Of a stretch of DNA of 64,000 bases, positions 47,619 through 58,768 are shown piece by piece. The stretch spans positions 123,898,501 through 123,962,500 of the forward strand of contig NC_091248.1 in NCBI RefSeq assembly GCF_042477335.2. The letters are read 5' to 3'. Position numbers and translations under genes: made by a program. The notes under the pieces are model-generated. The model ran no database searches. It worked only from the letters and a program-made list of their open reading frames with translations, and was not told where the DNA came from. The number at the start of each line of letters is the position of its first letter. Within the stretch, counting starts at the first letter, position 1. The DNA comes from Ovis canadensis (Eukaryota; Chordata; Mammalia; Artiodactyla; Bovidae).

Positions 47619-47836
47619 TTATGACTCATTGGAAAAGTCTTTGATGCTGGGAGGGATTGGGGGCAGGAGGAGAAGGAGATGACAGAGGATGAGACGGCTG
47701 GATGGCATCACTGACTTGATGGACGTGAATCTGAGTGAACTCTGGGAGTTGGTGATGGACAGGGAGGCCTGGCATGCTGCGCTTCATGGGGTCACAAAGA
47801 GTCGGACACAACTGAGCGACTGAACTGAACTGAACT
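47619..47836 (+). repeat. BovB 3'-end repeat
   Basis: Sense BovB terminus from TGACTCATTGGAAAAGTCTT to the ACTGAACTGAACT end. It lies head-to-head with the preceding minus-strand copy, so the two can fold back on each other. Confidence 0.92.
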
Positions 47837-47873
47837 ATGATGAAAAGCATCGTACTGATGAAAGTATGTTTCA

Positions 47874-48074
47874 GACCCTGATGCTGGGAAAGATTGAAGG
47901 TGGGAGGAGAAGGGGACTACAGAGTATAAGATGGTTGGATGGCATCACCGACTCAATGGACATGAGTTTGAGTAAACTCCAGGAGTTGGTGATGGACAGG
48001 GAGGCCTGGCGTGCTACAGTCCATGGGGTTGCAAAGAGTCAGACATGACTGAGCAATTGAACTGAACTGATGGG
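47874..48074 (+). repeat. BovB 3'-end repeat with TSD
   Basis: Sense terminus from CCTGATGCTGGGAAAGATTG to GAACTGAACTGATGGG. Flanked by TGAAAGTATGTTTCA (47859-47873) and TGAAAGTATTTTTCA (48075-48089). Confidence 0.92.
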
Positions 48075-48218
48075 TGAAAGTATTTTTCAAAAGTAATTTG
48101 ACTGGATACAAATTATACTTGAATTTTATTGCATGTAAAATATATCACAGTAATTTAGATTACTTCATAAGAAATGAGAATGACAAAATGGGCAATATTA
48201 CATTTCTTAAAAACATGT

Positions 48219-48426
48219 GTTCTCAGTTGCTCAGTCTTGTCTTTGTGACCCCATGGACTGTAGCATGCCAGGCTCCTCTGTTCCTGGGATTTTCCAGGCA
48301 AGAATACTGGAGTGGATTGCTGTTTTCTCTTCCAGGGGATCTTCCTGACTCAGGGACTGAACCAGGTCTCTTGTGTCTTCTGCATTGCATGTGGATTCTT
48401 TACTATTAGCGCTACCTGGAAAGGCC
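48219..48426 (-). repeat. Bov-tA SINE
   Basis: Reverse complement: CCCATGGACTGTAGCATGCC, GGGGATCTTCCTGACTCAGG and the head TGCATGTGGATTCTTTACTA. Confidence 0.92.
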
Positions 48427-48458
48427 CTTGAGTGGACAATTAGGAAACATTAATCATT

Positions 48459-48819
48459 TGGAGAAGACTCTTGAGAGTCCCTTGGACTGCAAGGAGATCC
48501 AACCAGTCCATTCTAAAGGAGATCAGTCCTGGGTGTACTTTGGAAGGGACGATGCTAAAGCTGAAACTCCAATACTTTGGCCACCTCATGCAAAGAGTTG
48601 ACTCATTGGAAAAGACTCTGATGCTGGGAGGGATTGGGGGCAGAAGGAGAAGGGGATGACAGAGGATGAGAGGGCTGGATGGCATCACGGACTCGATGGA
48701 CGTGAGTTTGAGTGAACTCCGGGAGTTGGTGATGGACAGGGAGGCCTGGCGTGCTGCAATTCTTGGGGTCGCAAAGAGTCGGACACGACTGAGACTGAAC
48801 TGAAGTGAACTGAACTGAA
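48459..48819 (+). repeat. BovB 3'-end repeat
   Basis: Sense copy from GGAGAAGACTCTTGAGAGTC to GAACTGAACTGAA. The open frame at 48471-48659 reads the BovB ORF2 C-terminus (LKLKLQYFGHLMQRVDSLEK). Confidence 0.93.
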
Positions 48820-49639
48820 TCATTGGGTTTTACAAGCGGAAAATGAAAATGACCAGAGGACTTCTCTGTGACATTCTTTTTTCTTTTTAAATATGTAAGT
48901 TATTTAACCAGCTCAAATATCAAAACCATATGAAAGGTACACTCAGAGGAATCTCAGCTCCATCTTTACTCACCCCAGCCTTTTATCTTAACTCATATAA
49001 ATAATCATGTTTTAGTTTGTGTTATATCCTTCCAGTGTTACTTTTTGCAAAATCACGTATGTGTGTACTTGATTGTATACATCAAGTATGTGTGGATTCC
49101 TATTTCTCTTCCTTTCAAAAATAACAGTTAATGTACTTTATATTCTCTTCTGCATATTGGTTTGTAACTTGCTCTGGAGAGCTCCCTAATGTTTGTATAG
49201 AAAGGTTTCTGTATCTTTCCTTTTTATAATTTCATAATTTTCTATTTGGTTCCCTGCCCTGTTCAAAACTATGTCCTTTCTTAATATCTTCTTGTTTTGC
49301 TGTTACCAGTGTTTTGCTATTTTAAATAGCAGTGCAGAGAACACTTTTTCATATGTTGTCTGTATTTGTGGAGTTTATTTCCATTCTATCAAGATTATAG
49401 TATCATGATTATATCCCCCAAGTGTTTATTGCTTGTATATACAAAGGTTATAGATTTCTATATTTCTATATTTTTTTGAAATTTTAGATCTATTATTATA
49501 GCACCTGAAAATAGACACAATATGTCTTCTTTCCAATTCTTATATTTCTGTTTTTTCTTATATATTTACCTTGATTAATACTTACAACATGGTGTTTAAT
49601 AGTTATGCTGATTAACAGCTGACTTTAGCAGGAAATCCC
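48820..49639. other. T-rich intron sequence, possibly degraded LINE
   Basis: Low-complexity T-rich DNA with faint similarity to minus-strand L1 in places (about 49420-49620). Too diverged to call. Confidence 0.35.
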
Positions 49640-49985
49640 TGTTAGGTTTTTTTTAAATTTAATTTTATTTGAATCAGAAGATAATTACTTTACAGTTTTG
49701 TGATGGCTTCTGTATACATGAGCATGAATCAGCCATGGGTATACATATGTCCCCTCCCTCCTAAACCTCCTTCCATCTCCCTGCCAATCCCACCCTTCCA
49801 GGTTATCACAGGCCTTGGGTTCCCTGCATCATACAGCAAGTTCCCACTGTCTGTCTATTTTACATATGGCGATATATATGTTTCAACACTACTCTCTCAC
49901 ATCATCCCACTCTCTCCCTCCCACACTGTTCTTTACATCTGTGTCTCCTTTGCTACCCCCTCAAATAGGACCATTAGTACCAGTT
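49640..49985 (-). mobile_element. L1 3' end fragment
   Basis: Reverse complement of a ruminant L1 3' UTR: AATCAGAAGATAATTACTTT, ATGAGCATGAATCAGCCATG, CTTGGGTTCCCTGCATCATA. The left T-rich stretch (about 49650-49680) is its A tail in reverse. Confidence 0.8.
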
Positions 49986-50712
49986 AGATTTGAGAATCAT
50001 CATCAAGAGTTTTTATTTCACATTTTTGCCTAGTTTCAATTGTTAGCTCAAAGCCTATGAAGGAATTACCACATAGGCCATATAATAGAAAGTTTCCTTT
50101 CAGTTGGATGTTGTGATCATCAAAAATTACATGATGAAAATATTTCCCTAATCTGTCTATACATGGATCAGTTTGTTACTGTTCAGGATCTTAAATGGTC
50201 CTATTGCTCGATTCCAGGAAGTTTTCCTGTAAACACTAAATTTACACATCCACATTTCAATATAAAATATATATTTTTGATTTAATTCTTGACTTTTCCA
50301 GTGGTACAACTTCACTTGCAATAAATATGATCAAAACAAGATCTGCTATAATTAATCTTGGACTTTTTGCTTCATATGGTTTTACTCATTTCGTATCTAT
50401 CATCATTTTAAGTAATACCAAGCTGTATTTTCTTCCTATTACTGTTTCACAAATTATGGAAATGTTTAATATCATTGATTTTACTTTGCAGTTTATTTCA
50501 GTGTTTCTTCATGATAAAGTTTTTATAGTTTATGATCTTAGAATTTTTGCTATGTTTTCATGACAGTTTTATAAAAAATAAATGCAGCCTCCATGTTCTT
50601 GTCAGATCTATGCTGAAGCAGAATTTAACAGAATGCTCTTTAGTATAGACTGGTTATATATAAGCAAGAGATTCACTTAAATTAGGAAAGCTTTACCGGG
50701 CTTTACCATGAA
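49986..50712. other. Intron sequence, nothing recognised
   Basis: AT-rich. No gene, and no confident repeat family. Confidence 0.4.
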
Positions 50713-50906
50713 GTGTGAAGTGGAAGTTGCTCAGTCATGTCTGACTCTTTGTGGCCCCATGGACCTGTCCATGGGGATTCTCCAGGCAAGGATACTGGGG
50801 TGGTTCATCATGCCCTCCTCCATGGGATCTTCCTAACCCAGGGATTGAACCCAGGTCTCCCGCATGGCAAGCAGATTCTTTACCATCTGAGCCATCAGGG
50901 AAACCC
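50713..50906 (-). repeat. Bov-tA SINE, internally shortened
   Basis: Reverse complement. Near 50755-50775 the segment between GGCCCCATGGAC and CTGTCCATGGGG is shortened by about 25 bp compared with other copies here. The tRNA head (GCAGATTCTTTACCATCTGA) is intact. Confidence 0.9.
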
Positions 50907-50925
50907 TAAATTAATATAAGTGTGA

Positions 50926-50997
50926 TGCATTGGCTGGGAGTTGAACCTGCATCTCCCACGGCAGGGGGCAGTAATTCTACCACTGAACCACCAGTGC
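50926..50997 (-). pseudogene. tRNA-Gly(GCC)-like pseudogene
   Basis: The reverse complement starts GCACTGGTGGTTCAGTGGTA and ends CAGCCAATGCA. It matches mammalian tRNA-Gly(GCC) across the acceptor stem, D arm (box A) and most of the T arm. The anticodon arm is disturbed by small insertions, box B reads GGTTCAACTCC instead of GGTTCGATTCC, and stem pairs are lost, so it is almost certainly not functional. It sits 19 bp from a Bov-tA, whose own head is tRNA-derived but of a different type. Confidence 0.85.
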
Positions 50998-51881
50998 AAG
51001 CTTTACCATATCAATCTTCTAATTTTGGAATGTCTGACTCGGTTGTTATTTATTCAGAAAATGCAGTCAAACTGTGAACAAAAGTGGAAGCTTTGCAGCA
51101 CAGCTGTTAAGGAATGAGTGGATGGCGTAGCAGAAGGTTGACGAACTCACTAGTGTAGAAACAGTTCTAAACATCTGAGACTCTCAGTACAAAGAAATCG
51201 CTATTTCTGTAGCCTCTGATTTAGTCTATCTCACATGGAGGGCCTAATGAAGGAAAGAAACTACTACATTCTAAATTGTGCAGAACAAATACCCTAAAAG
51301 GAAAGTGTCTGGATCTTTATTGCTTTGGAGACCAAAAAGACAGTGTACTTTGAAGTTAGTTCCTTATGGTTAGTCTGCTTTGCTTGATGTAAAGAGCGAA
51401 TTCATCGCCACATGAATAATGCATAGCAACAATAATCTCTATTATCAGGATGTTTTTATGTATTCATAAAGTATATTTTCTATGACTAAAGGAAAAGCAA
51501 CAGATTATTAAACTTCCAGTTTTATTTTATGATCTGCTCTGCCTCTTCAATTTATTCCACCTTTTGTTTAAAGAAAATTGCGTTGATAAGACATTATTAC
51601 AAAAGAAGCAATTTGGCAAACACTGATTGTTCATTTTCCTTTGGCTTCCTTGTTTCATTTTATGTTTTGAGCACAGTGTTTCAGTTCATACAGACTGTGT
51701 TTGAAAAAGGGGCTTCCAGCCTTCCTCAAATAGTTTTGTTCTGAGTTTACAATGGATGATTTGGAGAAAGAATGTGATAATGACTGAGCTTAGAAAATAA
51801 TAAAGTACAGTTAGTGTCGTCATGTAGTACATGAATGTAAAAATGTTTGAAAGGTTGTTCTCTCTCATTTTACTGTTAATA
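50998..51881. other. Intron sequence, nothing recognised
   Basis: Unique-looking DNA with chance open frames at 51529-51744 (+) and 51686-51868 (-). Confidence 0.45.
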
Positions 51882-51893
51882 TTTGTTTTTAAA

Positions 51894-52019
51894 GTGAAGT
51901 GAAGTCACTCAGTTGTGTCCAACTCTGCGACCTGATGGACTATAGCCTGCCAGGCTCCTCCATCCATGGAATTTTTCAGGCAAGGATACTGGGATGGGTT
52001 GCCATTTCCTTCTCCAGGG
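51894..52019 (-). repeat. BovA monomer with TSD
   Basis: A single BovA unit without the tRNA head (GTGAAGTGAAGTCACTCAGT to GCCATTTCCTTCTCCAGG). Flanked by TTTGTTTTTAAA (51882) and TTTGTCTTTAAA (52020), a 12-bp duplication with one mismatch. Confidence 0.9.
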
Positions 52020-52202
52020 TTTGTCTTTAAATCCTGTATGAAACTTGAAATATTTATTCTACAACATCTGGATTTAGATTGACTTTTTTTTAATTGATTC
52101 AAGGATTGGTTTTATTATATGCACCAGATTAATAGCTGAGTAGGAATAGAACTTGTTCTTTTGCAGTATAGCACAGGCAAGGATGAGATGACCATTTAGA
52201 CC

Positions 52203-52391
52203 CTTGTTGTTGTTTATTTGCTCAGTCATGTCCTGACTCAGCTCAGTCATATTATTAATATGCTCAATAATTTACTTATTGAGCTCACTTATTGCTTAGT
52301 CATGTCCCCGTGTACTAATAGCCCACCCAGCTCCTCTGTCCATGGGATTTTCTAGGTAACAATACTGGAGTGGGTTGCCATTGCCTACTCC
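52203..52391 (-). repeat. Rearranged BovA SINE
   Basis: BovA end (TTTGCTCAGTCATGTCCTGA) and body (CCAGCTCCTCTGTCCATGGG, GAGTGGGTTGCCATTGCC) in reverse complement. They are separated by about 55 bp that do not belong to the SINE and include an inverted repeat (GCTCAATAA at 52262 and TTATTGAGC at 52276). A second CTTAGTCATGTCC follows, as if the SINE end was duplicated. Confidence 0.8.
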
Positions 52392-52852
52392 CCATCTAAT
52401 TGCTTAAGACATTTAAATCTACATTGATTCCCCCAAAGACTTCTGCAAAGTTCTCCCAAATTGCAATAATGTTTCAGGCCAACAGGCACTAAAATGTTTA
52501 ATTCAAACAGTAAATACTAGGAATCGGAGTATTTTTTTAATCTCCCATATCATTTTATCCCTGTTAACTAAGAGGGGCCACTGAATTGTATTCTTGCTGA
52601 ATTAAACTGAACTGAATTCAAGCCATAGACTTTTTGTTGAGGCTTCGGCAGATGTTCTTGGAAACTTTGCAATGAGGTTAAAGAAAGGGAATTAAGAATA
52701 AAAATACGTAACTGCATAAAAGGATAGTTTCTCAAAGCGGAGGTGAGGTCTAAGGGCAAGTGTGCTGGGAATTCCGTTAGTGTCACCACGTAGAGAAAAG
52801 GAGAAATAAGGGGGAATTTCTGTCTCGTGTTTTAAGGAGCACATCAGTACAT

Positions 52853-53030
52853 TATGGCTGCCCTGGTGGCTCAGATGTAAAGCATCTGCCTGCAATGCTG
52901 GAGACCCAGTTTCAATCCCTGCGTTGGGAGGGTTCCCTGGAGAAGGCAATGGCAACCCACTCCAGTATTCTTGCCTGGAGAATCCCATGGACAGAGAAGC
53001 TTTGGTCCATAGGGTGGCAAAGGTAGGCAA
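52853..53030 (+). repeat. Bov-tA SINE
   Basis: Sense copy from GGCTGCCCTGGTGGCTCAGA to GGGTGGCAAAGGTAGG, lacking part of the 3' region (GGAGCCTGGCGGGC is missing). Confidence 0.92.
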
Positions 53031-54203
53031 CAACTTATGAGTAAATCACCAGCACGTCAGTACATGCTACAGTTCTGTGTGTCTGCTTTTCAGTCCATCT
53101 TTGGGAATCGCAGATGAAAACTGGTGATACACATCTGGGGGAACTACAAATTGAAGTGAGGTAAAATTAAATTCTCTATATTTTGAAAAAACTAATAAAG
53201 AAAATTGCCTGGAAAAATTTAAAAAAAATACTCTCTCTTAAAATTAATGTATGCAAAATAAGGAAGTCAGTTTTAAGTTACAGTTTATTCACAAAGTTCT
53301 TCTTTATGTACCCATTTTCAGTAATACTTTGTTTATAGCACTTTTGTAGAAGATCTGTTCCAAAGAGGAAGGTCATAAGTGACAAAAGGAAAAACTGAGA
53401 AGGGAATCCAAATATTTTGACTCAACCTTTCATATATTTAACATGCATATGGAAAAGAAAGGTCATTCACAGGTTTATGTGAAGTGTTTCTACTTAGGAT
53501 TTCCATTCTTATGAAGGTTTATAATTAGTGGCTCACGGAACTGATCAGCGGAAAGAATGGCCCAGTTCTGCACGGAATGAGTGTTGAGAGTGTTGATATC
53601 ACCTCCCTGTTAGTTGAGTGATGAGTCGGTGTTCCTCCCTGAAAATAAAAATCTGTACGCACACTTCTGGTGATAGATTTGCCCCTTTGAAATATTTTCC
53701 ATGTGGTTGAAGTAGTGGTGAGTCAAAACTACCTAGGAAATAAAACTTTTCATTTAATTTCCTGTAATTTCTCTCCAGAGAGATAAACAGAGGAGAGCTA
53801 GGCAGAGACAGGTGGATGGGTGAGTAAATAGTTTAACTATAAGGAACCTGATGGGTAAATGATGGGATAAATAACAAACTACATTCTAGCTTTAATTTCA
53901 CACTACCATGAACATATGAGAAATATGTCATATTTATGTATTTTTATGTATTACTTTCATATGCTTCTTTTTAAAATCTTATGTTCATTCCTGCTATAAA
54001 TGATCTCAAATGCCAAGATTTTTTATGCTATTTTGAAGGAAATATTTTCAACCAGCCTCGGTTATATTAAATAAAAGGTAGCATTATATTTTGAGAGAGA
54101 GTTAATATGGTATGTTAGAAATACAACTAGACACAAGTTTAGGATTTGCTTCACCTATGTATAGAATCCTAAACACACAGACTTTCTGAGTTTCAGATTC
54201 CCT
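53031..54203. other. Intron sequence, nothing recognised
   Basis: AT-rich intronic DNA without recognised genes or repeats. Confidence 0.45.
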
Positions 54204-54215
54204 TTCACTGAAATA

Positions 54216-54403
54216 GGGTTTCCCTTGTGGCTCAGCTAGTAAAGAATCCACCTGCAATGCGGGAGGCCTGGGTTCGATCCCCGGGTTGAGAAGATCCCCT
54301 GGAGGAGGGAAAGGCTAGCCACTCCAGTATTCTGGCCGAAAAGATTCCATGGACTGTATAGACCGTGGGGTCGCAGAGTCGGATACGACTGAGCGACTTT
54401 CAC
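54216..54403 (+). repeat. Bov-tA SINE with perfect 12-bp TSD
   Basis: Sense copy from GGGTTTCCCTTGTGGCTCAG to GACTGAGCGACTTTCAC. The duplication TTCACTGAAATA at 54204-54215 and 54404-54415 is exact. Confidence 0.95.
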
Positions 54404-54719
54404 TTCACTGAAATAAGAATACTGAGTCCTGTACTGATTTTCACAAAAACCTGCTCTGAATATCCGGACAAGGATCCGTACGTGTTCTCAGTGTTTTATA
54501 AAATTCCTCGTTAAAATTGTTGAGTCAATATTTAGTTCAGGTTGAACTTTTCAAATATAGCTTTATACCTTAAGTAATTTCTTCTTTTTCAGCTTTGTTT
54601 TCTCTAAGAATAAATTAAATGCAGTGAAATTTGCTCTACTGTGTAGGTCATAAGACACCATTAAACACAAACTGAAAGACAGACTCTTAATTCATAGGCA
54701 TCTTCGAGTCATATTTTAG

Positions 54720-54835
54720 GGCTTCCTTGGTAGCTCAGCTGGTAAAGAATCTGCCTGCAATTCAGGAGACCTGTGTTCGATTCCTGGGTCAGGAAGATCC
54801 CCTGGAGAAGAAATAGGCTACCTATGCCAGTATTC
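54720..54835 (+). repeat. Bov-tA SINE, 3'-truncated
   Basis: tRNA head and first part of the body (GGCTTCCTTGGTAGCTCAGC to GCCAGTATTCAT). It stops exactly where a second Bov-tA begins. Confidence 0.92.
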
Positions 54836-55047
54836 ATGGGTTTCCCTGATGGCTCAGAAGGTAAAGAATTTTGCCTGCAACGTGGGAGGCCTGGGTTCGA
54901 TCCCTGGGTTGGGAAGATCCCCTGGAGGAGGGAATGACAACCCACTCCAGTATTCTGGCCTGGAGAATCCCATGGACTGAGGAGCCTGGCGGGCTACAGT
55001 CCATGGGGTGCCAAAGAGTCTGACATGACTGAGTGACTAAGGACATA
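54836..55047 (+). repeat. Bov-tA SINE, second of tandem pair
   Basis: Complete sense copy (GGGTTTCCCTGATGGCTCAG to GACATGACTGAGTGACTAAG) directly following another Bov-tA in the same orientation. Confidence 0.94.
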
Positions 55048-55142
55048 ACAGTCGTATTTTGCTTACCGGCTCATTCCAAAAGAAGTAGATCCTGAAGAGG
55101 TGGACCATTGTTTTCTTGTAAAGTGTTAATATTTAGAGAAGG

Positions 55143-55144
<2 letters not shown>

Positions 55145-55174
<30 letters not shown>
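55145..55174. repeat. (GT)15 microsatellite
   Basis: Pure GT run of about 30 nt, followed by ATAAATATGTATAATATA. Confidence 0.97.
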
Positions 55175-55177
<3 letters not shown>

Positions 55178-55725
55178 AATATGTATAATATATTTGCATG
55201 CATGCATGTCAATATGCATGTGTATTATATAAATGGCTATTTGATGCTATGTTAGCAGCCCTCTGCAAATATGGTTATTTTCTAGTGTTGATTTCATGGT
55301 GTTATGTGACAGCAAGTCCCCTGGAGTGATTAGAACAGATTTCCATTTTCTGACCAGGAACTCTCGTTGAACTTGAAGGCCGTCAGTAGGTCACATCTGA
55401 ATTTCCTTCTCATTTGACTAAAGAAGCAGATCTGTCTGTACCCAGCTTTATTGCCTAGACTTGCACATTAGGTTACTAGTCCATGACTCTGAACACTCCA
55501 GCTCTTTCCTGTGACTCCCAGTTGGTTATCTTTCTTTCGTTTTTGTATGGTTTTACAAATGTGCCATAATTTTAAAATAAATCTCATATTTGTATATATT
55601 ATGTAAAAGGGCTAGTTTGTGTGTAGACCTCTTCTTTCTGTGAGTTTTGTAAGAATTGTACCTCTCATCTTTTAGTTAGGACCAGTCTTCTTCATGAAGT
55701 TTTTAGAGGAGTTTTAAATGAAAAG

Positions 55726-55727
<2 letters not shown>

Positions 55728-55758
<31 letters not shown>
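55728..55758. repeat. (TG)15 microsatellite
   Basis: Pure TG run followed by three GGT units. Confidence 0.97.
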
Positions 55759-55759
<1 letters not shown>

Positions 55760-56503
55760 TGGTGGTGTTTGGAAGAACTCTATGAATCAAAGCCCTGTAT
55801 ACACACACAATGGATTTTTGTTTCTAGCAATCTACAAACAATATTTTTAGCTCTTATTATATATTCCTGGGAACATTTATATTTAGAAATTAATATATGG
55901 TGCCCTTGCCAAACTGTAATGTATGATAATTATTTTTTAACTTCCAAACTGTGAGACAGTGGAAAAATCTATTATAATTTTGGTGAGCCTTTTTTATAAA
56001 AACATTTTTCGGTATTTTGGAAAAGCATAATATATGATTACTGAGATATTTTTCAGAGAATTTGGCAGTGTTCAGTAAGACAGAAAATGTACTTTTAGAA
56101 TAAAATGCTTAATGTTTACTTCATCACAAATACAAAAGAAACTGAAGGCTTTCTTAATTCAAATCAGTTTTGATAATTTTATTATGAATAAGTAATATTT
56201 CCAAAAGGTGGCATGGTTGAGATATGTTTTGTACCAAACAACTTATGGTAGGCAAAAGAATAGAAGCATGTTATTAGCAGAGCTATTTTTCTTTCAAATT
56301 TTGGTATAAGTTTTATATAGGTTGTAAAGTTTATCGTTTTCTTCTCTTGATTATTAAAGCTAAACATTTCAAGACAGTTTTTCAGTTAGTACTTTTAACT
56401 GATTAATTGAAATTTTATATTAGCAATATTTAAATTTTCCAATGATATCACCAATTAATATAGATATTTCATTGCTGATAAAATCTCCACCTAACAGTGC
56501 CAT

Positions 56504-56943
56504 AAAAATGAATTAATGGCTGAGTAATATTCCATTGTGTATATGTACCACAGTTTTCTTATCCATTTGTCTGCTGATGGACTTCTAGGTTGCTTCCATG
56601 TCCTGGCTATTATAAACAGTGCTGTGATGAACATTGGGGTACATGTCTTTCAGTTCTGATTTCCTTGGTGTGTATGCCCAGCAGTGGGATTGCTGGGTCA
56701 GAAGGCAGTTCTATTTCCAGTTTTTTAAGGAATCTCCACACTGTTCTCCATAGTGGCTGAAATAGTTTGCCTTCCCACCAACAGTGTAAGAGGCTGGGGA
56801 AGGAGGTGGGAGGGGGTTCAGGATGGGGAACACGTGTACACCCGTGGCAGATTCATGTTGATGTATGGCAAAACCAATACAATATTGTAAAGTAATTAGC
56901 CTCCAATTAAAATAAATAAATTTATATTAAAAATGAACTAATG
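56504..56943 (+). mobile_element. 5'-inverted (twin-primed) L1 insertion
   Basis: From about 56513 to 56793 the sequence is the reverse complement of the L1 ORF2 end (TTAATGGCTGAGTAATATTC, GGGATTGCTGGGTCAGAAGG, CTTCCCACCAACAGTGTAAG). From about 56794 it is the L1 3' UTR in sense (GGTTCAGGATGGGGAACACG, ATGTATGGCAAAACCAATAC) with a TAAATAAATTTATATT tail. Direct repeats AAAAATGAATTAATG (56504-56518) and AAAAATGAACTAATG (56929-56943) bound it. This is a single insertion with an inverted 5' segment. Confidence 0.88.
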
Positions 56944-56973
56944 TTGGAAATATATATCATTAAATAAGAATTT

Positions 56974-57164
56974 GGGGGCTTCCCAAGTGGAGCAGTGATA
57001 AAGAATCTACAGGCTGTACAGGAGATGTGGGTTCAGTCCCTGGGTGGGAAAGATCCTCTGGAGAAGGAAAATTTTGCCTGGGAAATCCCATGGACAGAGA
57101 AGCCTGGTGGGCTACAGTCCATGGTATCAAAAAGAATCAGACGCGACTGAATGACTGAGCATGC
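56974..57164 (+). repeat. Bov-tA SINE with perfect 12-bp TSD
   Basis: Sense copy from GGGGGCTTCCCAAGTGGAGC to GACTGAATGACTGAGCATGC. AAATAAGAATTT at 56962-56973 and 57165-57176 is an exact duplication. Confidence 0.94.
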
Positions 57165-57182
57165 AAATAAGAATTTAGTGTG

Positions 57183-57290
57183 AGAGGAAGGCATGGCGAC
57201 CCTCTCCAGTATTCTTGCCCGGAGAATCCCCATGGACAGAGGAGCCTAGTGGCCTACAGTCCATGGGGTCACAAAGAATTGGACACAACT
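57183..57290 (+). repeat. BovA monomer
   Basis: Single BovA body (GGCATGGCGACCCTCTCCAG to GAATTGGACACAAC) between a Bov-tA and a Bov-A2. Confidence 0.9.
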
Positions 57291-57541
57291 CCAATACTCT
57301 TGCCTGGCAAATCCCATGGATGGAGGAGCCTGGTAGGCTGCTGTCCATGGGGTCGCTAGGAGTTGGACATGACTGAGCGACTTCACTTTCACTTTTCACT
57401 TTCATGCATTGGAGAAGGAAATGGCAACCCACTCCAGTGTTCTTGCCTGGAGAATCCCAGGGACGGGGGAGCCTCGTGGGCTGCCATCTATGGGGTCGCA
57501 CAGAGTCGGACAGAACTGAAGCGACTTAGCAGCAGCAGCAA
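57291..57541 (+). repeat. Bov-A2 SINE
   Basis: Sense dimer starting TCCAATACTCTTGCCTGG, with linker TTTCACTTTTCACTTTCATG, second monomer and an AGCAGCAGCAGC tail. Confidence 0.93.
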
Positions 57542-58768
57542 AAGTGACTAGTTTAAGAGAGTTAATGGGTTGAAATACCTAATAATAAATTATTTTCCTT
57601 TTGGACTGCACAGAATCACTTGTGTAATTCATAATGATAGAAGCTGTATTAGGTCCATAGTTAACAGCATGTGTTGTTATTTCCTATCAGTACATCATTC
57701 AGCCCTTCTCTTCCTGTTGCATTGTAGTCATTATTTGTGTTCCTGTGTGTGTGTGTGTGTGTGTGTGCGTGCGTGTGATGCTAAAATGAGAAACAACATG
57801 CTTAATGTTTGGGAACTTTAACATACTTCTTTTTGGCCAGCTTTTTAGCTTCCAGTGGACTATACTCCAAAAGTTAATTTATTTGGAAATTTATATTTCT
57901 TTTTTGCATAGAATTAACAGTGTTAACTTTGGATGAGGTTTCATGCCAACTTCATGAGATTACTCAAATCATAATGCAAATATCAATAAAATACTTGAAA
58001 TTTTTTATAGATGTAGATATAGACAATGTTATAAACTAGTTGTTCATTTTTAGTTCTTCAGCAGAAAATATATGAGGAAACTAATGAACTGATATTTAAT
58101 CTGTTTTTTCAAATTATTGCGCATGCTAGTAGCTGATCCAACCCTCTTGAATTGTTGACTGTGATCAACTTATATAACATTAGAATTGAGATGGATTTTG
58201 GGAGGCCTGCAGGAGCAATTCTCCCTGTAGAAGAAGAGAGAGATTTGGGGAAAATTGGGATTTAATGGCTAGATACCCATCAGCCCTAAAGGAGTTAGAC
58301 CAGGATGTCAAAACACAAACCTGAGAAAAGAACTATGAAGTTTCAGGGAATGAAAGAAAAACTCAGAAACCAAATGTGTGTAATCTGAGTGAGAAAGGAT
58401 GAAATGGAATTTCCATATGACATGCAGTGAGAAGGATTGAGGCACCTTGGGGGCCTTCTTCCCCAACATGGAGCTAGGGATATACAAGGTGTTGACTATT
58501 GGCTGTCCAGTAGCTTCTCTGAACTCAATCACAAGAATAAGGTCTTCTCAGAATTCTGATTACCAGTTAATCAACTAATTCTTTTAAAATATTTTTTTCT
58601 CCAGTAGAATCTACAGCCAAACCTCATATCCATAAACAAGTGTGGTTAATCCTAGTAGCTCAGATATGAATTATTCAGACATTAAACATTTGACAAATGC
58701 ATGATACCGGTCATTGGATCTAGGTGTTATAATGGATACTTGTTTGGATATGGTGGGACCCTTAGAAG
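57542..58768. other. Intron sequence with one TG array
   Basis: AT-rich DNA with a (TG)n/(CGTG) array at 57744-57778. No gene or other repeat recognised. Confidence 0.5.

Larger units (their letters stand above)
55048..56503. other. Intron sequence with two TG arrays
   Basis: AT-rich DNA holding two TG microsatellites and a TGCATGCATGCATG-type patch at about 55194-55209. No gene seen. Confidence 0.5.
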
